Part shown: positions 45,369 through 54,410 of the stretch, piece after piece
Layout of the letters: the number at the start of each line of letters is the position of its first letter
Numbering within the stretch: the stretch's first letter is position 1
Assembly (NCBI RefSeq): GCF_004114975.1
Contig: NZ_CP030051.1
Coordinates: 6,076,001-6,140,000, forward strand
DNA length: 64,000 nucleotides
Direction: 5' to 3'
Source: Bradyrhizobium guangdongense
GTDB lineage: Bacteria > Pseudomonadota > Alphaproteobacteria > Rhizobiales > Xanthobacteraceae
Notes under the pieces: generated by a model
What the model saw: the letters and a program-made list of their open reading frames with translations, nothing else
Told to the model about the DNA's origin: nothing
Database searches by the model: none
Program-made: the position numbers and the translations under genes

Positions 45369-46133
45369 ATGAAATCGAAAGGACCCATGAACATTCTGAT
45401 CATGACGGCGACCATCACGCCGAAAGCCGACGTGCGAAGCCTCGGCCGCAAGGATCCCGCTCTCCGCCGCAAGGATTATGAAGAGGCGCTGTGGTTCTAC
45501 GGCAGGCTGGTCGGGCAGTGCATCGACCGCATCGTCTTCGTCGAGAACTCGGAATCCGACCTGTCCAGCCTCAAGGCCATCGCCGAGCAACTGAACATCC
45601 TCGACAAGGTCGAGTTCGTTTCCTTTGCGGGACTGGACTATCCGCAGATGTACGGCCGCGGCTATGGTGAACTGTTCCTCCTCGACTACGCGATGGAGAA
45701 TTCGCGTTTCATCCGGGAATGCGAGGCCGACACGCCGATCTGGAAGGTGACAGGCCGGTACATCGTCCTGAATCTTGCCAAGCTGATCCAGAAGCGCCCG
45801 AAAGAATTCGCCTTCTACGTCAACATGCGGAACTATCCGAAGCGGGTGGTCGACATGTACATGATGGCCTGGACCAAGGCAGGCTATCGGCAATATCTCC
45901 AGGGTAAATGCAAGCTTTACGAGGAGACCTCCGCGGCCGCATTCCCCGAGAAAGCGCTGCGCGACGATTTCGACGCCGCGCCGAAGACATCGAAGTTCGT
46001 TCGCCGGTTCCGGACGGTTCCGCTCGTGAGCGGAATCCGCGGACTCGACAACAAGGGATACGCGACAGACAACATCTGGAAGTTCTACATCCGGGTGGCA
46101 TTGGACCGCGTCTGCCCGTGGCTCTGGATATAG
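45369..46133 (+). CDS. Unknown protein of the polysaccharide locus, possible glycosyltransferase
   Basis: A 254-residue soluble protein (or 248 from an ATG at 45387 with AAAGGA before it). I do not recognise a defined family with certainty. Visible features are MNILIMTATITPKADVRSLG, an acidic RIVFVENSESDLSSLKAIAE stretch that resembles the GT-A start (NS.SD), PIWKVTGRYIVLNLAKLI with the K-x-TGRY motif seen in some LPS transferases, and FYVNMRNYPKRVVDMYMMAW. No TM helix. It ends the plus-strand group of assembly genes, so a transferase or polymer-modifying role is inference. Confidence 0.7.
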   Translation: MKSKGPMNILIMTATITPKADVRSLGRKDPALRRKDYEEALWFYGRLVGQCIDRIVFVENSESDLSSLKAIAEQLNILDKVEFVSFAGLDYPQMYGRGYGELFLLDYAMENSRFIRECEADTPIWKVTGRYIVLNLAKLIQKRPKEFAFYVNMRNYPKRVVDMYMMAWTKAGYRQYLQGKCKLYEETSAAAFPEKALRDDFDAAPKTSKFVRRFRTVPLVSGIRGLDNKGYATDNIWKFYIRVALDRVCPWLWI

Positions 46134-46157
46134 GCGACATCCCGGATCGGGCGGTGT

Positions 46158-47258
46158 CTACATTCCGCGCTTGCTCAGTTCCTCGGCTTCGTGGGGCGCG
46201 AGCGCCTTCCCGGCAAACCGCGACACCATGTAGAGCGGCACCTTCGGCGTATGGATGTCGTACATCAGGCCGAAGCGGTTCTCCGGAGGAGCCTTGGCCG
46301 GCTCGTCGAGCATCTCGTAGATCAACACGCTCTCGACGTTGGCATCGGCCTGATGGGTAATGAAGCTAAGGGTAGCATACAGGCTCTTGTAACACGCCTC
46401 CGTCATGGGCTTGCCGGCTTCGTTCTCGTACGTGGGCTTGTAGATCTCCGCGCAATTGACCTCGTTGAAGACGACCGGCTTGCCGTAGGACGCGAGTTTC
46501 TTGAAGAGATTGTAGGGCTGCCTGCTGCCGCCCCATGCGCGGTTCGGATTCTGATTGAGGGATTCATAATAATGGTAGGAGATGACGTCGAATCCGACGC
46601 CCTTCGACGCCATGAAGTCGAGGAAACCGAACATGGTTGACGTGGTGTTGAGCACGCGTCGCAAGTGCAAGCCGTAGTCGTGATTGATCTTGTCGATCGC
46701 GTCCGACATGCCCTTGAGGACCGCAACCCAGTCGTTCATGACCGGCATGTCGAATTCCTCGGCGGTCCAGCCGCGGCCGTAGAGCTTCTTGCCGCTGGGA
46801 TCCAGCGCAAGAAGGTTGATCTCGTTGCCCATCTCCCAATCGTTGATCTGGTCCTTAAAATTGACCACGAAGGTATAAGTTCTCGAATAGGCCTGCTGGT
46901 ACAGCGCATTCCAATCGCCGGCCGGATACTTGCCGCCGTCGGTCCGATCGCCCCAGGCAAACGGGGTCGCCAATATCGGTTTCAGCGTGATGCCGTACGT
47001 CTTGGCGAGCGCCAGCATGTCCCGGTACATCTGGACCTCGTAAGGATCGGTATCCCGCGCGAGATTTGCACCGACCCTGTATTGGGTAAGCCCGCGCGCC
47101 CGCATGACTTCGAAGATCGCCTTCAGGTCTGCGCGCCGGCCATCGGGCCCGTCGACCCCCCATGTCAGCGGACCTGCGCTGGCAATCCCGACGGATGCCA
47201 CCAGACCGAGCACCGGCAACAGCGCCACCAGAAACAATCTCTTCACCACCAGGAACAT
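46158..47258 (-). CDS. Secreted clan GH-A glycoside hydrolase (GH39/PslG-like)
   Basis: A 366-residue protein with a Sec signal peptide (1-28, cut near ASAGP) and a GGAGG ribosome site. The (beta/alpha)8 catalytic features are DWEMGNEINL with the acid/base Glu at 146, and VVFNEVNCAE with the likely nucleophile Glu at 266; the last barrel strand is VLIYEMLDEP. Related PslG-type enzymes cut or trim the matrix polysaccharide made by the same operon. It is antisense to the surrounding assembly genes and placed between the unknown gene and the GT2 gene. The YEMLD and FGLMYDIHTPK stretch is shared with the giant protein at 48902. Confidence 0.87.
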   Translation of the reverse strand: MFLVVKRLFLVALLPVLGLVASVGIASAGPLTWGVDGPDGRRADLKAIFEVMRARGLTQYRVGANLARDTDPYEVQMYRDMLALAKTYGITLKPILATPFAWGDRTDGGKYPAGDWNALYQQAYSRTYTFVVNFKDQINDWEMGNEINLLALDPSGKKLYGRGWTAEEFDMPVMNDWVAVLKGMSDAIDKINHDYGLHLRRVLNTTSTMFGFLDFMASKGVGFDVISYHYYESLNQNPNRAWGGSRQPYNLFKKLASYGKPVVFNEVNCAEIYKPTYENEAGKPMTEACYKSLYATLSFITHQADANVESVLIYEMLDEPAKAPPENRFGLMYDIHTPKVPLYMVSRFAGKALAPHEAEELSKRGM

Positions 47259-47469
47259 TGCGCCTCCACGCGCTCGAGAACTCTATGCATGCGATCCGAT
47301 CCGGCATCGGCACCACGCGCCGAGACTGCCTTCACAATGTGATCACAATACGCTCGCAACGACAAAGAGGCAGCGCAGTGCGCCTGCAGGGCCCGCGCAA
47401 AGCGATTGCACGGTTTTGCGGCGAAATTTGCCGCTGGAATTGCCGTTCCAATTCCACTGGGTATCTATA

Positions 47470-48621
47470 ATGTCGCCTGAACGGAACGACGGAATGCCGA
47501 GCGAGACTGAATTGATGAACGCCCCCCTCGAACTGACGTCGCAAATCGCCCTCGACCGCTCGACGGTCGCGGGACGCTCGGTCGCATGTGTCATCGTGAC
47601 CTACGGACGCCGCGAGCAATTGGTGAGACGGACGGTTGAAGCGGTCCAGGCCAGCCCTGCGGTCGGGCGTGTGATTGTGGTCGATAACGGATGCAACCGC
47701 CCGGTGGCCCCGGACGATTTCGCGCAGCAACCGCCGGTCGACATCATCAGGCTCGCTTCAAACCTGGGATCGGCCGGAGGATTTCACGCCGGCATCACCG
47801 CGGCTCAGCGGCTCCTGGACAAGGACCTGCGGTTCGTCCTGATCCTGGACGACGACAATGTCGGCGAGGACGGGTTCCTGGAGCGCCTGCTCGCGCTGCA
47901 TACGGCGCTCGGCGCGAGCGACGATATCGGCCTTTGCGCGTTGCGCCGGCACCGGGGCATCTATCCGACCCTTCTCGCCGACCAGACCGCGGTGGCGATC
48001 CGCAACAACTCGTTTCTTAACTTTCATCTCGCCTCGCTTCCATCGAAGCTGTGGCGACGGTTCACACGCTCGGCCCGCCATTCTCCGGAGAATTACGGGG
48101 AATTCCACCTGCGCCGGATCGAAACCGCGCCTTATGGCGGACTGCTGCTGCCGATGGCGGCCGTCAGGAGGGTGTCGCCTCCGAACAAGGAGTTCGTCCT
48201 TTATAGCGATGACCATGACTACTCGCTGCGCCTGATGGATGCGGGCGTAACCATCTATCTGACTGATGTCGGCTGCATCAACGACGCCGAGGAGTCCTGG
48301 GACAAGCCGAGCACCAGTGCGCGCAGCGCCCTGGTCAGCCCCGAGGCGCCGGCGTGGCGGTTGTATTATGCCTGCCGGAACCGGATCTTGATTGAGAAAC
48401 GGTATACAACCTCTCCGATTGTCTATCGCATCAACCGGATGAGCTACGTCGGCCTCCTCGCGATCGAGGCAATCCTGGCTTATCGCAGTCTCAATGGCGC
48501 GCGAAAGGCCCTTCGACCGTTGCTCGAAGCAATCGCCGACGGCGACGCGCAACGGCTGGGATGGCGTGCCGACTATCAACTGCCCGGCGCATCGCCATCG
48601 AGCACAGCGCATACGCATTAG
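47470..48621 (+). CDS. Glycosyltransferase family 2 (rhamnosyl/galactofuranosyl type)
   Basis: A 383-residue protein starting MSPERNDGMPSETELMNAPL; ATGs at 47494 and 47515 are alternatives. The GT-A domain begins VACVIVTYGRREQLVRRTVE, then VIVVDNGC, SNLGSAGGFHAGI and the Mn-binding FVLILDDDN. A later Asp/His-rich stretch (YSDDHDYSLRLMDAG) is the acceptor or catalytic loop. Such GTs (GlfT2/RfbF-like) add rhamnose or galactofuranose. An upstream in-frame extension to 47104 lacks homology and overlaps the antisense glycosidase gene. Confidence 0.88.
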   Translation: MSPERNDGMPSETELMNAPLELTSQIALDRSTVAGRSVACVIVTYGRREQLVRRTVEAVQASPAVGRVIVVDNGCNRPVAPDDFAQQPPVDIIRLASNLGSAGGFHAGITAAQRLLDKDLRFVLILDDDNVGEDGFLERLLALHTALGASDDIGLCALRRHRGIYPTLLADQTAVAIRNNSFLNFHLASLPSKLWRRFTRSARHSPENYGEFHLRRIETAPYGGLLLPMAAVRRVSPPNKEFVLYSDDHDYSLRLMDAGVTIYLTDVGCINDAEESWDKPSTSARSALVSPEAPAWRLYYACRNRILIEKRYTTSPIVYRINRMSYVGLLAIEAILAYRSLNGARKALRPLLEAIADGDAQRLGWRADYQLPGASPSSTAHTH

Positions 48622-48901
48622 AGTGCGCAACAAGCGTGCGACGAATCATCCTCGCTCGCACTGCAGTTTCATCTCCTCGTCACGGAACTTGGTGCAACGA
48701 AACGCATCGCTAATAATTCCTCATCACGCGACGCGTGCAAGTTCCAGCACGGAACAAGCGGTCTCTCGCAGTGTGCTGAAAATACTTGCAGTTCGTTCGG
48801 CGAAAAGCCGTCGTTCTCTACATCTTTAGCCTTCTTTCTAACGTCACTGAGAAACTCTGCCGCTATCCAAAGAACAACAGCGGGCATCACCAGAGAAAAT
48901 C

Positions 48902-51900
48902 ATGACGACGACTATCACCAGCACCAATCAGACTGTCCTTTCGGCAAGCGCGTTCACGAGTTCCATCGGCGTCAACACTCACGTGTCTTATGCGTGGGGC
49001 GGCTACAACAATCTCGCACTCGTCGAAGCAGATCTGAAATATCTCGGCGTCACTTCGCTTCGTGATGGTTTGACGAATATCCCGGCGGCGCAGCCGGTGC
49101 TCGACGGTCTGGCAAGCGCGGGCTACAAGTTCGATCTCGGCGTTTCATCGTCGATCCCGGCGTCGGGGGCAGCGGGCTTGCAGCAATACATCGACGCGCT
49201 CGACGCTTTCCAGGCGAAACACCCGGGCAGCATCATCGCGCTGGAGGGCCTGAACGAGGTCAACCTCCAGGCGTTCAGCTACAACGGCAGCTCGACGATC
49301 GAGGCCGCCGCGCAATTTCAGCAAGCGTACTACGCCGCGATCAAGGCCGATGCATCGCTCGCCAAACTTCCCGTCTACAACCTCACCCTCGGCTACACCG
49401 ATCCCGCCGACTTCGCGAAGCTTGGCAATCTCGGCGCATACTCGGATTACGCCAACTCGCACGCTTACGTCAGCACCGGCACCACGCCGGCGGCCGCTCT
49501 GTCCTCGGCTCTCAACCTCGCGAGCTCCGTGTCACCAGGCGATCCTTCGGTCATCACCGAGACCGGCTACACGACGCTGAGCACCACGCCGTTCCTCGGC
49601 GTCAACGAGGCGGTTCAGGCCAAGTCCATCCTCAACACGGTGATGGACGCCTTCAAGGACGGCGTCGGCACGACCTATCTCTACGAGCTGCTCGATCGCA
49701 ACTCGTCCAGCAGCGACACCAATGCGCAAAGCCATTTCGGGCTGTTCTACGACGACGGCACGCCCAAACTCGCCGCCACCGCCGTCCACAACCTGACGAC
49801 GATCCTCAACGACGACGGAAAAGGCAGCGGCCAGCCGACGAGCCCGCTGAACTATACGCTCAGCAACATGCCGGACTCCGGCAACAGCATGGTGCTCGGC
49901 AAGAGCAATGGTGCCTATGATCTCGTCGTCTGGGCCGAACCGAAGGTCTGGGATCCGACGACGAACTCGGAAATCAGCAATCCGAGCCAGACCGTCACGG
50001 TCCAACTCGACGCCGTACATCAGTCGATCAAGGTCTACGATCCGACCGGTGGAACCGACCCGATCGCGACCTACAGCAATGTCAGCTCGTTCACGATTCC
50101 GGTGAGCGATCACCCGGTCATCATCGAGATCGACGGCGTCGCCCGGGCGTCCTCGGGGGGGACCCAGGCCGCCGACGTCACCGGCACCGCCGCGCAGATC
50201 GTCGCGGAGCTCGCCGACCTCTCCGCCTCGACCACCCTGCAGTCGATCACGCTGACCGATACGCATGTGCTCCCTGTCGCCTCCACATCGACGATGAGCT
50301 ACATCATCTCGCATTATGGCAACGCCCTTGCCGCGATTCAGGGCGGCTACTCCTTCTCCGTCACCACCTCGACGACGAGCTGGAGCGAGACCAAGTTCTT
50401 CAATGCGTCCGGCACGCTGACAGGGACGCAGACCTCCAACTTCAGCAACGGCGTCATCACCAGCAAGTCGCTCGTCAACGTCGACTCGAGCAGCGACACG
50501 ATCCTGTACTCGAACGGCGTGAAGACGCAGGAAGTGATCGTCAGCGCAAACGGCGCGAAGCAGACCATCAACTACAATTCGGACGGCAGCATCTCCAGCG
50601 AGACGGTTGTCGGCTCCGACAAGTCGGTCACGACCACGGTTTATGCGAACGGCCTGAAGTCCAAGGTCTATCTGACCAATGCCGACGGCACGCATACCAA
50701 CACGTTCTACGGCATCACCGGGCAGGCCTACACGACCCAGATCCAGACCGCCAAGGCCGATGGAACGATGACTTCCATCACCCAACTGCACGCAGACGGC
50801 ACGACGCAGTACACCAAGATCCTCAACGCCGACGGCAGCACAACCACCGACCTCTACAACAGCGCCGGCCAGAAGACGTCGGAAGTGCGCAACTATACCG
50901 ACGGCTCGAGCCTGACCACGAACTACGACACCACCGTCAAGGTGGCGCAGACCGTGGCAAAGGTCGGCGGTGCCAGCACGACGACGAACTACACCGCTGG
51001 CGTGCTGGCTTCGATCTACATCACCAGCGCCGACGGGACCAAGGAAAGCAAGCTGTTCACCGCCGGCGTGATCAGCAGCGATTTCGTCCAGAAGACCGAC
51101 GGATCATCCTCGACGACGGTCTATGCAAGCGGCGTAAAATCCAAGGTGTATGTCACCAACGCCGACGGCACCCACACCAACACGTTCTACAACATCACCG
51201 GCCAGGCCTACACGACGCAGATCCAGACCACCAAGGCGGACGGAACGGTGACCGCCCTCACCAACCTGCATGCCGACGGCACGACACAGTATACCAAGGT
51301 CACGAACGCCGACGGCAGCACCACCACAGGCCTCTACAACAGCGCCGGCCAGAGAATCACCGTCGTTCAGAACTACACGGACGGTTCGAGCCTCACCACC
51401 ACCTACAACACATCAGGGGTCGCAACGCAGACGGTTGCCAAGGCTGCCAACGGCGACGCCACCACGACGAACCTCAGCGCGGGTGTTCCGACCTCGATCT
51501 ACATCATCAACGCCGACGGCAGCAAGGAAACCAAGCTGTACGCAGCCGGCCTCATCACGACCGATCTCGTTCAAAAAACTGATGGATCGTCATCGATGAC
51601 GGTCTTCGCAAGCGGCGTGAAATCGAAGGTGTATGTCACCCACACCGATGGCACCCACACCAACACCTTCTACAACATCACCGGCCAGCCCTACACGACG
51701 CAGATCCAGACCACCAAGGCTGACGGAACGATCACGGCCTTCACCAACCTGCATGCCGACGGCACGACGCAATACACCAAGGTCCTGAACGCGGACGGCA
51801 GCACCACCACCGGCCAGTACGACAGCACGGGCCACAAGACGACGGAGATCGTCAACTACGCCAACGGCTCCACGCTGATCTCCACCTACAATGCGGCGGG

Positions 51901-53029
51901 CAGCGTCACGCAGACCGTGGCGAAGGCCGGCGGCGACTCCACGACCACGAACTTCAGCAGCGGCGTGAAGACATCGGTCTACATCACGCATGCCGACGGC
52001 TCCAAGGAGACCGACCTCTACACGACCGGTCACCTCACCAGCACGCTGATCCAGAAGACGGACGGCTCGTCGTCGACCACGGTCTACAGCAACGACATCA
52101 AGACCGCGACCTACGACACGCATGCCGACGGCACGCATACCAATACGTTCTTCAACGTCACCGGCAAGGCCTACACGACCGAGATCCAGCAGATCAAGGC
52201 GGACGGCAGCGTCACGTCGATCACCGATCTGCACGCCGACGGCAGCCTGCAATACAGCAAGGTGGTCAATTCGGACGGCAGCGTCACCACCGATCTGTAT
52301 GACTCGACCGGGCACAAGACGACGGAGGTCCAGAACTATGCCAATGGCTCGAGCCTGACGTCTACCTACGACACGACCGGCAGCGTGACCCAGACGGTGG
52401 CCAAGGCCAGCGGCAACACCACGACGACCAACTACAGCAGCGGCGTCAAGACGTCGGTCTACATCAACAATGCCGACGGCTCGAAGGACACCCAGACGTA
52501 TTCGAGCGGCAAGATCGCCAGCGACTTCGCCCAGCACACCGACGGCTCGTCCTCGACGACGGTCTACGCCGACGGCGTCAAGACCAAGATGTACGTCACC
52601 AATGCCGACGGGTCGCACGACAACTTCTACTTCAACGCCACAAGCACCGAGCACGACTTCTACACCACCGCCGGAAACCTGGCCTCCGTCGACATCCTGA
52701 ACGCGGACGGCACGCACAATGCGTCGGCCAAGGTCGCTGGCATCACGCTCGCCGGCGGCGCCGGCAACGACGTCTTCGCGGTGGCCGGCGCCGGCTCGAC
52801 CACGATCTCCTTCGGCGGCGGCAACGACACGGTGAACGGCTTCCATGCCGGATCCGCGGCGGGCTACGACACGGTCGCGATCTCGAAGCTGATGGCCACG
52901 GACTACAGTCACCTCCAGATCAGCCAGTCCGGAGCCGACACCCTGGTCCACGTCACGGCGAGCGACTCGATCCTGCTGAAGAACGTCGTCGCCGCGAACC
53001 TGACCAGCAACGACTTCGCGTTCGTCTGA
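48902..53029 (+). CDS. Giant secreted protein: GH-A glycosidase head, 160-residue repeats, RTX-like tail
   Basis: A 1375-residue acidic, Thr/Ser/Asp/Gly-rich protein without an N-terminal signal. Residues about 15-300 form a clan GH-A barrel (SSIGVNTHVSYAWGG; acid/base Glu119 in LEGLNEVN; nucleophile candidate Glu220 in VITETGY; TYLYELLD about 260). Residues 330-415 are a beta-sandwich. Residues 586-1226 are four 160-161-residue tandem repeats, each built of about eight ADGS/TDGS-type 20-residue units; a fifth is partial. The end has AGGAGNDVF (1284-1292) and ISFGGGNDTVNGF, RTX-like Ca motifs, and a C-terminus like type I secretion substrates. It is inside the polysaccharide locus. No ABC/MFP exporter is in the window, and the target glycan is unknown. 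Confidence 0.85.
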   Translation: MTTTITSTNQTVLSASAFTSSIGVNTHVSYAWGGYNNLALVEADLKYLGVTSLRDGLTNIPAAQPVLDGLASAGYKFDLGVSSSIPASGAAGLQQYIDALDAFQAKHPGSIIALEGLNEVNLQAFSYNGSSTIEAAAQFQQAYYAAIKADASLAKLPVYNLTLGYTDPADFAKLGNLGAYSDYANSHAYVSTGTTPAAALSSALNLASSVSPGDPSVITETGYTTLSTTPFLGVNEAVQAKSILNTVMDAFKDGVGTTYLYELLDRNSSSSDTNAQSHFGLFYDDGTPKLAATAVHNLTTILNDDGKGSGQPTSPLNYTLSNMPDSGNSMVLGKSNGAYDLVVWAEPKVWDPTTNSEISNPSQTVTVQLDAVHQSIKVYDPTGGTDPIATYSNVSSFTIPVSDHPVIIEIDGVARASSGGTQAADVTGTAAQIVAELADLSASTTLQSITLTDTHVLPVASTSTMSYIISHYGNALAAIQGGYSFSVTTSTTSWSETKFFNASGTLTGTQTSNFSNGVITSKSLVNVDSSSDTILYSNGVKTQEVIVSANGAKQTINYNSDGSISSETVVGSDKSVTTTVYANGLKSKVYLTNADGTHTNTFYGITGQAYTTQIQTAKADGTMTSITQLHADGTTQYTKILNADGSTTTDLYNSAGQKTSEVRNYTDGSSLTTNYDTTVKVAQTVAKVGGASTTTNYTAGVLASIYITSADGTKESKLFTAGVISSDFVQKTDGSSSTTVYASGVKSKVYVTNADGTHTNTFYNITGQAYTTQIQTTKADGTVTALTNLHADGTTQYTKVTNADGSTTTGLYNSAGQRITVVQNYTDGSSLTTTYNTSGVATQTVAKAANGDATTTNLSAGVPTSIYIINADGSKETKLYAAGLITTDLVQKTDGSSSMTVFASGVKSKVYVTHTDGTHTNTFYNITGQPYTTQIQTTKADGTITAFTNLHADGTTQYTKVLNADGSTTTGQYDSTGHKTTEIVNYANGSTLISTYNAAGSVTQTVAKAGGDSTTTNFSSGVKTSVYITHADGSKETDLYTTGHLTSTLIQKTDGSSSTTVYSNDIKTATYDTHADGTHTNTFFNVTGKAYTTEIQQIKADGSVTSITDLHADGSLQYSKVVNSDGSVTTDLYDSTGHKTTEVQNYANGSSLTSTYDTTGSVTQTVAKASGNTTTTNYSSGVKTSVYINNADGSKDTQTYSSGKIASDFAQHTDGSSSTTVYADGVKTKMYVTNADGSHDNFYFNATSTEHDFYTTAGNLASVDILNADGTHNASAKVAGITLAGGAGNDVFAVAGAGSTTISFGGGNDTVNGFHAGSAAGYDTVAISKLMATDYSHLQISQSGADTLVHVTASDSILLKNVVAANLTSNDFAFV
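50657..52579 (+). repeat. Four in-frame 480-bp tandem repeats inside the giant protein gene
   Basis: Copies begin at 50657, 51137, 51620 and 52100, at 480, 483 and 480 bp spacing, with a partial fifth from 52580. Each starts AAG/AAA-TC-AAG-GT-TA (Lys-Ser/Thr-Lys/Ala-Val/Tyr) and follows the KSKVYVTNADGTHTNTF block. DNA similarity between copies is high at conserved blocks such as the THTNTFYNITGQAYTTQI region. The second copy has one extra codon, seen at the AKAANGDA site. This is an internal duplication array and a likely point of copy-number change. Confidence 0.9.
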
Positions 53030-53194
53030 CCGACCCCCGAATGCGTGCGGCGGAGCGCAGCCTCGCCGCACGCATCGGTGTGATCCGCGCCTGCCGCACA
53101 ATCCACGCGCTCGCACTACGTCCCCTCGCCGCGCCAACATTTGCCTCGACCATCATCATCGCGCCTAAAAACTAGGATTTGACCGATCGCTGGA

Positions 53195-54334
53195 GTGATC
53201 GGTAAAATCGGGAACCAGCGCGGCATTGAGGCGACATTGACTGACATCGAGGGTGCACGATCTCCCAAAGGCGGGATCGTACCGGGAATTCAATATCTGC
53301 GCGGGTTTGCAGCCATTCTGGTCGTGATCTGGCACGTCAACTGGCTGGTCAGCCTTCCACCTTCTTATGGCGAGAGCCCGTTCCTGCTCGCCGAAACCGG
53401 CCTGTTCGGCGTCGCGATCTTCTTCGTCATCAGCGGCTTCATCATCACGATTGTTTCATTCGGCCCGATCCGCAGCACGCGCACGGAATTCTTTCTCCGC
53501 CGTTTCGTGCGCATCATTCCCTTCATGTGGGTATGCGTGATCGGTTACAACCTGTTGTCGCTCGCCGGCACCGCCAAAGCCGACCCCATGCTTGCGCTGA
53601 GAGCCATGGTGCTGTGGCCGATCGGGGAACTGAGGCCCTACGTCGTGTGGACGCTCAGGCACGAGTTCATCTTCTACATCCTGTTCGCCTTGACGATGTT
53701 ACGGCCGCGCCCGCTGCTGCCGCTGCTGGTGGCCTGGTTCCTTGCGCCGCTGACCTGGTACACGGCGGCGCGCCTGCTGGCGTGGCCGGAACTGCTGCAT
53801 CCGGACAATACCGGCCTCGCGCTCGCCACCGTGGTGGGTTACGGCAACATCATGATGCCCAACCTCCAGTTCGGCATGGGCTTCGCGCTGGGCCTGCTGT
53901 GGCTGAAGGGTCATCCCCTGGTCCGCAGCCGCTATCCGGGAGCATTCCTGCTCACAATCGCCGCCGCCATCCTGGCGACCGCCATTGTCGGGGCAACCCT
54001 TTCGGAAGACAACGGGCTTCGGGCCGTGTGGTGGACCCTGTTCGCGACGCTGGTGGTGTGGCTCGGCATCGCCTCGACCGAACGCCCGGGACCGCTGCAT
54101 TCCCTCGGCATGTTGCTGGGTGATGCCTCCTACGCGATCTATCTCACTCACGCCGCCGCCGCGATCGTGCTGATCCAGATCTCGGCCCGGCTCCACAATC
54201 CCCTGCCCTCGGCCCTCTTCGTCATTCTCGCCGTGGTCGGCTCGGTCCTCGCCGGAATCCTGATCCATTGGTATGTCGAGCGGCCGCTCATTGGCTATTG
54301 CCGCAGGCTGGGGCGCCGCTCGGTCGTCGCATAG
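53195..54334 (+). CDS. Acyltransferase-3 family membrane protein (EPS modification)
   Basis: A 379-residue protein from a GTG at 53195; a TTG at 53237 with GAGG five bases before it is a strong alternative. PGIQYLRGFAAILVVIWHVN is the classical exopolysaccharide acyltransferase opening with the catalytic His, and RRFVRIIPFMWVCVIGYNLL follows. About ten TM helices; YVERPL near the C-terminus is conserved. It should O-acylate a sugar of the exported polymer or its lipid-linked unit. First of five acyltransferase genes packed into 7.4 kb. Confidence 0.9.
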   Translation: MIGKIGNQRGIEATLTDIEGARSPKGGIVPGIQYLRGFAAILVVIWHVNWLVSLPPSYGESPFLLAETGLFGVAIFFVISGFIITIVSFGPIRSTRTEFFLRRFVRIIPFMWVCVIGYNLLSLAGTAKADPMLALRAMVLWPIGELRPYVVWTLRHEFIFYILFALTMLRPRPLLPLLVAWFLAPLTWYTAARLLAWPELLHPDNTGLALATVVGYGNIMMPNLQFGMGFALGLLWLKGHPLVRSRYPGAFLLTIAAAILATAIVGATLSEDNGLRAVWWTLFATLVVWLGIASTERPGPLHSLGMLLGDASYAIYLTHAAAAIVLIQISARLHNPLPSALFVILAVVGSVLAGILIHWYVERPLIGYCRRLGRRSVVA

Positions 54335-54410
54335 CGGCGCTGGGCGGAAACCCGCGGTCATGAATTGGCTTCAACTCCGTGGCATCCGCTGATGCCGTCC
54401 AGACAGGCGC

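Noticed and set aside
47104..47469. N-terminal extension of the GT2 gene
   Set aside because: Antisense to the secreted glycosidase gene and lacks homology; the GT-A domain starts after 47470.
48902..53029. RHS/YD polymorphic toxin reading of the giant protein
   Set aside because: The repeats resemble YD motifs, but there is no RHS core, no variable toxin tail and no immunity gene; the C-terminus is RTX-like.
51590..53140. 516-codon minus-strand open frame antisense to the repeat array
   Set aside because: Periodic Val/Gly/Arg-rich text is simply the reverse of the ADG repeats; no ribosome site or homology.
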